Source: an uncultured Hyphomicrobiales bacterium
GTDB taxonomy: Bacteria; Pseudomonadota; Alphaproteobacteria; Rhizobiales; Xanthobacteraceae
Reading direction: 5' to 3'
Length of the DNA stretch: 9,281 bases
Assembly (NCBI GenBank): GCA_903891395.1
Contig: CAITEM010000163.1
Span: 1-9,281 of the forward strand
Made by a program: the position numbers and the translations under genes. Within the stretch, counting starts at the first letter, position 1. Each line of letters starts with the position of its first letter. Positions 6,421 to 9,281 of this stretch are shown here, piece after piece. The notes under the pieces were generated by a model. It was not told the origin of the DNA. It saw nothing but the letters and a program-made list of their open reading frames with translations, and did not search any database.

Positions 6421-8817
6421 ATGCATGCGCCAGCAACGAGCACTCGCATTGGGCAACCGGTCCCGCGCAAGGAAGACTTGCGGCTGATTACGGGCAAGGG
6501 CCGCTACACCGACGATATGAATCTGGACGGGCAAGCTTATGCCGTGATGGTGCGTTCGCCCCACGCCCACGCCCTGATCCGGTCGATCGACAGCGCGGAG
6601 GCTCAGGCCGTGCCCGGCGTGCTGGCCGTCCTCACTGGGTTCGACTTTATTGAGGACAAGCTGAACCCGATCCCTAATAAGACGTTTTCGATGCATCCGG
6701 CCGAAATGCCGCTGATCAATTTTGATGGCACACCGGCCTTTAATGTCTCCGACTACCCTCTGCCAGCCGACAAGGCTCGTTTTGTCGGCGAAGCCATCGC
6801 CATGGTGGTGGCGGAAACGATTGCGGCCGCGAAAGATGGTGCGGATCGCGTCGTGATCGATTACGAGCCGCTGCCCTGCGTCACCTATACCGTCGATGCG
6901 GCAAGTCCGGACGCCGTCCGCGTGCGCGATGAACACGACAACATATGTATCGATGCGCAGGTCGGCGATGCCGAAGCCACCGCGGCGGCCTTTCGAAGCG
7001 CCGCGCATGTCGCCAGGATTAAAACCTGGGTACCGCGCGTCGCCGGTTCACCCATGGAGCCGCGCGCGGCGGTCGGCGACTTCGATGCAAAGACCGGGCG
7101 CTATACGATCTATACCTGCAGCGGCTCCACGTTGCGCCTGCGCCGCGATATCGCGATCGTTCTCAACGTGCCGGAGCCCCATGTCCGGCTCGTAATCCGC
7201 GACGTCGGCGGCAATTTTGGTACGCGCGGCGCGATCTTCCCCGAACAGCCGCTTGTTGGCTGGGCGGCCCGCCGCGTCGGCCGGCCCGTCAAATGGACGA
7301 GCGAGCGCAGCGAGGCCTTGCTCAGCGATTATCAAGGGCGCGATCTCGCCGTCGAAGCCGAACTTGCGCTCGACAAGGACGGGACCTTTCTCGCGATACG
7401 CGGCTCCAATGTCGGAAACCTCGGTTCGCACACCGGCAATTTCTCGATGGTGCAGAAGGGCGTCGAGATCATGTCGAGCATTTACCGGATGCCGACTGCG
7501 CATTTCCGTGCCCGCGCCGTCCTGAGCCACACTGCGCCGACTCGGCCCTATCGCAGTTCCGGACGTCCCGAAGTTATTTTTGTCATGGAACGACTGATCG
7601 ATTTAGCTGCGCGCGAAAGCGGGCTGGATCGCGTCGAACTGCGCCGCCGTAATCTCATTCTAGAGGCGGAGCTGCCTTACAAGAATCCGTTCGGCATGGT
7701 CTATGACAGCGGCGCCTATCATAAGGTCATGGAGCGGACTCTTGAGCTTGCCGACTGGCGGGGTTTTGCCGAGCGCAAGGCTGAAGCCAGAAAGCGCGGT
7801 AAATATCGCGGCATCGGCGTCGCCAATTATGTAGACACCGCTACGGGTATTCCGCGCGAGAAGGCGGAACTGACCGTTCACGCTAACGGTAGCGTCGATG
7901 TGGTGATCGGAACGGTGTCGAATGGCCAGGGTCATGAGACCAGCTTCGCCCAGCTGATTAACGAGTGGCTTGGTGTTCCGATCGACAAGGTGCGGCTGAT
8001 CACCGGCGACACAGACATCGTCACGGTCGGCGGCGGTACTCATTCCGGCCGTGGCATGCGGCTCGGCAGCATCGTGATCTGGCACGCGTCGAACAAGATC
8101 ATAGAGAGGGGCAAGCAGGTCGTCGGTCTGCTGCTGCAGAAGAGTCCCGGTGAGATCGCCTTCAGCAACGGCCTGTTCGTCGCTGCCGTAGGCGGGCAAT
8201 CGATGACGCTGTCCGAAGTCGCCGGGGCCGTGACCAGCCGGACTGACTTGCCGCCGGAATTGCGCGGGCCGTTGATGGCGGAATGCGATGAGACCATTAA
8301 CGACGCCGGCTTTCCCTATGGCTGCCACGTCAGCGAAGTCGAGATCGACCCTGATTTGGGAAATGTCGAGATCATCCGTCATACCACGGTGGACGACGTT
8401 GGCCGTGCCGTGAATCCGCTCATCATTCACGGGCAAACCCATGGCGGTATTGCCCAAGGCGTCGGTCAGGCGCTGCTCGAACATTGTTTCTACGACGCCA
8501 GCAGTGGACAGCTATTATCCGGCTCGTTCATGGACTATGCGATGCCGCGCGCCGACGTGCTTCCTTTCTTCACCACTGAAATAAGTGAAGTTCCGTCCAC
8601 CACGCATCCGCTTGGAATGCGGCCGGCCGGAGAGGGCGGCACGACGCCGGCCCTGGGTGTCGTCATCAATGCCATTGTCGATGCCTTGTCGGATTTCGGG
8701 GTGACGCACATGGAAATGCCGGCGACGCCGGAGCGCATTTGGCGCGCTATCCGCGGCAAGCCACAACGCTCGCGCATCGTTCCTGATGCCGTCGAGCAAC
8801 AGATTTCGCTGACTTGA
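6421..8817 (+). CDS. Xanthine dehydrogenase-family hydroxylase, molybdopterin-binding large subunit
   Basis: This encodes 798 residues, full length for the family. The N-terminal hammerhead domain begins RKEDLRLITGKGRYTDD (about 16-32). Molybdopterin-binding stretches follow, including GGNFGTRG (263-270), GQGHE and GGTHSGRG. The C-terminal GEGGTTPA carries Glu738, the position of the catalytic base. The active-site loop is PYRSSGRPE (376-384). CO dehydrogenases have AYRCSFR with the Cu-bound cysteine, and many hydroxylases have AYRGAGR. This is therefore a form II-like hydroxylase using water to hydroxylate an organic, probably (hetero)aromatic, substrate, not a CO dehydrogenase. The ATG at 6421 follows GGAAG by eight bases; an in-frame TTG at 6406 is a weaker alternative. 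It closes the amidohydrolase-S-M-L operon. The Mo-cofactor maturation genes common near such operons are not in this window. Confidence 0.95.
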   Translation: MHAPATSTRIGQPVPRKEDLRLITGKGRYTDDMNLDGQAYAVMVRSPHAHALIRSIDSAEAQAVPGVLAVLTGFDFIEDKLNPIPNKTFSMHPAEMPLINFDGTPAFNVSDYPLPADKARFVGEAIAMVVAETIAAAKDGADRVVIDYEPLPCVTYTVDAASPDAVRVRDEHDNICIDAQVGDAEATAAAFRSAAHVARIKTWVPRVAGSPMEPRAAVGDFDAKTGRYTIYTCSGSTLRLRRDIAIVLNVPEPHVRLVIRDVGGNFGTRGAIFPEQPLVGWAARRVGRPVKWTSERSEALLSDYQGRDLAVEAELALDKDGTFLAIRGSNVGNLGSHTGNFSMVQKGVEIMSSIYRMPTAHFRARAVLSHTAPTRPYRSSGRPEVIFVMERLIDLAARESGLDRVELRRRNLILEAELPYKNPFGMVYDSGAYHKVMERTLELADWRGFAERKAEARKRGKYRGIGVANYVDTATGIPREKAELTVHANGSVDVVIGTVSNGQGHETSFAQLINEWLGVPIDKVRLITGDTDIVTVGGGTHSGRGMRLGSIVIWHASNKIIERGKQVVGLLLQKSPGEIAFSNGLFVAAVGGQSMTLSEVAGAVTSRTDLPPELRGPLMAECDETINDAGFPYGCHVSEVEIDPDLGNVEIIRHTTVDDVGRAVNPLIIHGQTHGGIAQGVGQALLEHCFYDASSGQLLSGSFMDYAMPRADVLPFFTTEISEVPSTTHPLGMRPAGEGGTTPALGVVINAIVDALSDFGVTHMEMPATPERIWRAIRGKPQRSRIVPDAVEQQISLT

Positions 8818-8823
8818 TCGAAG

Positions 8824-8865
8824 AATTGACAGGCTGTTTGTGGCCGGCGTTTGACCGCGTCAATT
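8824..8865 (+). other. Inverted repeat just after the large-subunit gene
   Basis: AATTGAC (8824-8830) and GTCAATT (8859-8865) are perfect complements separated by 28 bases, starting seven bases after the stop. With no T-run and a long loop it is a weak terminator candidate; it could be a protein site or chance. Confidence 0.25.
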
Positions 8866-8894
8866 GCAGAGACGCCATTCGGGAGGTTATGCCG

Positions 8895-8924
8895 AATGTC
8901 TGAGCTTGGCACCTAGCGGACATT
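8895..8924. repeat. Palindromic unit 1 of a tandem pair
   Basis: AATGTCTG (8895-8902) pairs with CGGACATT (8917-8924) over eight positions including one G-U, with a 14-base loop. It shares the core GCGGAC/GTCYGC with the second hairpin 18 bases downstream. The arrangement suggests a REP-like dispersed palindrome. Confidence 0.45.
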
Positions 8925-8941
8925 GGACGAGCTACCGTTAG

Positions 8942-8966
8942 CGTCCGCTTTTTCACGAAGCGGACG
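8942..8966. terminator. Strong hairpin between convergent genes, likely bidirectional terminator
   Basis: CGTCCGCTT (8942-8950) and AAGCGGACG (8958-8966) form a perfect 9-base-pair stem with a 7-base loop. It lies between the large-subunit gene and the convergent aldolase fragment, where a shared terminator is expected. The plus-strand tail (TCGGCCTTTCTATC) has only a short T-rich stretch. The left arm could alternatively pair with AGCGGAC at 8915-8921. The stem is certain; termination is inferred. Confidence 0.5.
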
Positions 8967-8978
8967 TCGGCCTTTCTA

Positions 8979-9158
8979 TCACTTTGATCTGGCCTGTAGC
9001 CGGTGAGCGGTAAGGCCCAGAAGCTCAAGCGTCGTCGCGCCGGCTTGCAGCCGCTTCATGGTCACGGCTTCCTTGTCGGTGCGCTTGCGCGCGCCTTCCA
9101 GGGTTAGTCCGACATGGGCCTGCGGAATAGCCAGTACGCCGTCCGTATCGGCGTGGTC
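8979..9158 (-). pseudogene. 3' fragment of an RraA/HMG-aldolase-family gene cut by an IS
   Basis: About 59 residues remain on the minus strand, ending at a stop at 8981-8979. The remnant ADTDGVLAIPQAH, then a helix with ARKRTDKEAV, then LQAGATTLELLGL, matches the C-terminal part of the RraA-like family. That family includes 4-hydroxy-4-methyl-2-oxoglutarate/4-carboxy-4-hydroxy-2-oxoadipate aldolases of the protocatechuate 4,5-cleavage pathway. Intact proteins are about 200-230 residues, so roughly the first three quarters are missing, including the catalytic Arg/Asp region. Similarity stops where the IS3-type end begins (9154-9159). The open frame continues into the IS by chance, so no intact product is expected. 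The substrate of the intact enzyme is unknown, but an aldolase fits the neighbouring ring-degradation genes. Confidence 0.7.
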
Positions 9159-9281
9159 TGCCCCCTGAGAAGTGGTCCTCCCTGATGTATGGCTTATGGC
9201 CTGATGGAGGACTGAAGAATGCCAAGGAAGAGACACACGGCTGAAGAGATCGTCACGAAGCTGCGGCAGGTTGACGTGCTG
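9154..9281 (+). mobile_element. Left end of an IS3-family insertion sequence (partial)
   Basis: An IS3-family OrfA start lies at the right edge, preceded by a plausible terminal repeat, TGCCCCCTGAGAAGTGGTCC (9159-9178). The outer tip could instead start at TGGTC, 9154. IS3 ends typically start with TG and lie 40-80 bases before orfA, as here. The right end, orfB (the DDE transposase) and the target-site duplication are outside the window, so subgroup and exact boundary are undetermined. Confidence 0.75.
9219..9281 (+). CDS. IS3-family transposase OrfA (N-terminal 21 residues, partial)
   Basis: The frame begins MPRKRHTAEEIVTKLRQVDV and is open to the window edge. This opening is characteristic of IS3-family OrfA proteins, whose N-terminal helix-turn-helix binds the IS ends. 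In the family orfA overlaps orfB, and programmed -1 frameshifting makes the OrfAB transposase. GGAGG (9206-9210) precedes the ATG by eight bases. Only the first helix of the HTH domain is visible. Confidence 0.8.
   Translation, partial: MPRKRHTAEEIVTKLRQVDVL

Noticed and set aside
7660..8484. 274-codon minus-strand open frame inside the large-subunit gene
   Set aside because: Opposite-strand shadow of a gene with strong family motifs; no recognisable domain in the shadow.
6421..8817. CO dehydrogenase (CoxSML) identity for the Mo-hydroxylase
   Set aside because: The large subunit has PYRSSGR in place of the AYRCSFR loop that carries the copper-bound cysteine.
8889..8903. Tiny open frame after GGAGG at 8882-8885
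   Set aside because: Only four codons (MPNV) before a stop, and it lies in the palindromic region.

Overview
The window is GC-rich, with codon use, Shine-Dalgarno sequences and protein families typical of an alphaproteobacterium. The best guess is the Bradyrhizobium/Rhodopseudomonas side of the Hyphomicrobiales, judged from protein style only. Almost everything in it belongs to accessory catabolism of (hetero)aromatic or carboxylated compounds. No RNA genes, CRISPR array or origin were seen, and no gap between genes exceeds 300 bases.

Layout, left to right. Positions 1-78 may hold the last codons of a plus-strand gene. A minus-strand pair follows: a small SCP2-like protein (1112 to 702) translationally coupled to an alpha/beta hydrolase (702 to 97). 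The hydrolase stops shortly after its nucleophile region and looks 3'-truncated. Divergent from this pair is a GcvA-like LysR regulator (1296-2234), with two 15-bp dyads of T-N11-A form in the shared intergenic region. Next is a PcaC-type carboxymuconolactone decarboxylase homologue (2427-2807), convergent with a Bug/TctC periplasmic solute-binding protein (3813 to 2842).

Divergent from the Bug gene is a compact operon. It encodes an ACMSD-type metal-dependent amidohydrolase/decarboxylase (4061-5056) and then the small [2Fe-2S], medium FAD and large molybdopterin subunits of a xanthine dehydrogenase-family hydroxylase, in S-M-L order (5104-8817). The large subunit lacks the CO dehydrogenase cysteine loop, so this is a hydroxylase of an organic substrate.

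At the right end, beyond a pair of strong palindromes, lies the 3' end of a minus-strand RraA/HMG-aldolase-family gene. It is cut by the left end of an IS3-family insertion sequence, whose orfA begins at 9219 and runs off the window.

Taken together (inference), Bug captures a carboxylated substrate, the Mo hydroxylase hydroxylates a ring or heterocycle, and the amidohydrolase, PcaC-like protein and former aldolase act on decarboxylation or ring-cleavage products. The LysR protein probably controls some of these genes. The substrate cannot be read from the sequence. The IS insertion and the truncated hydrolase suggest the cluster is being remodelled.
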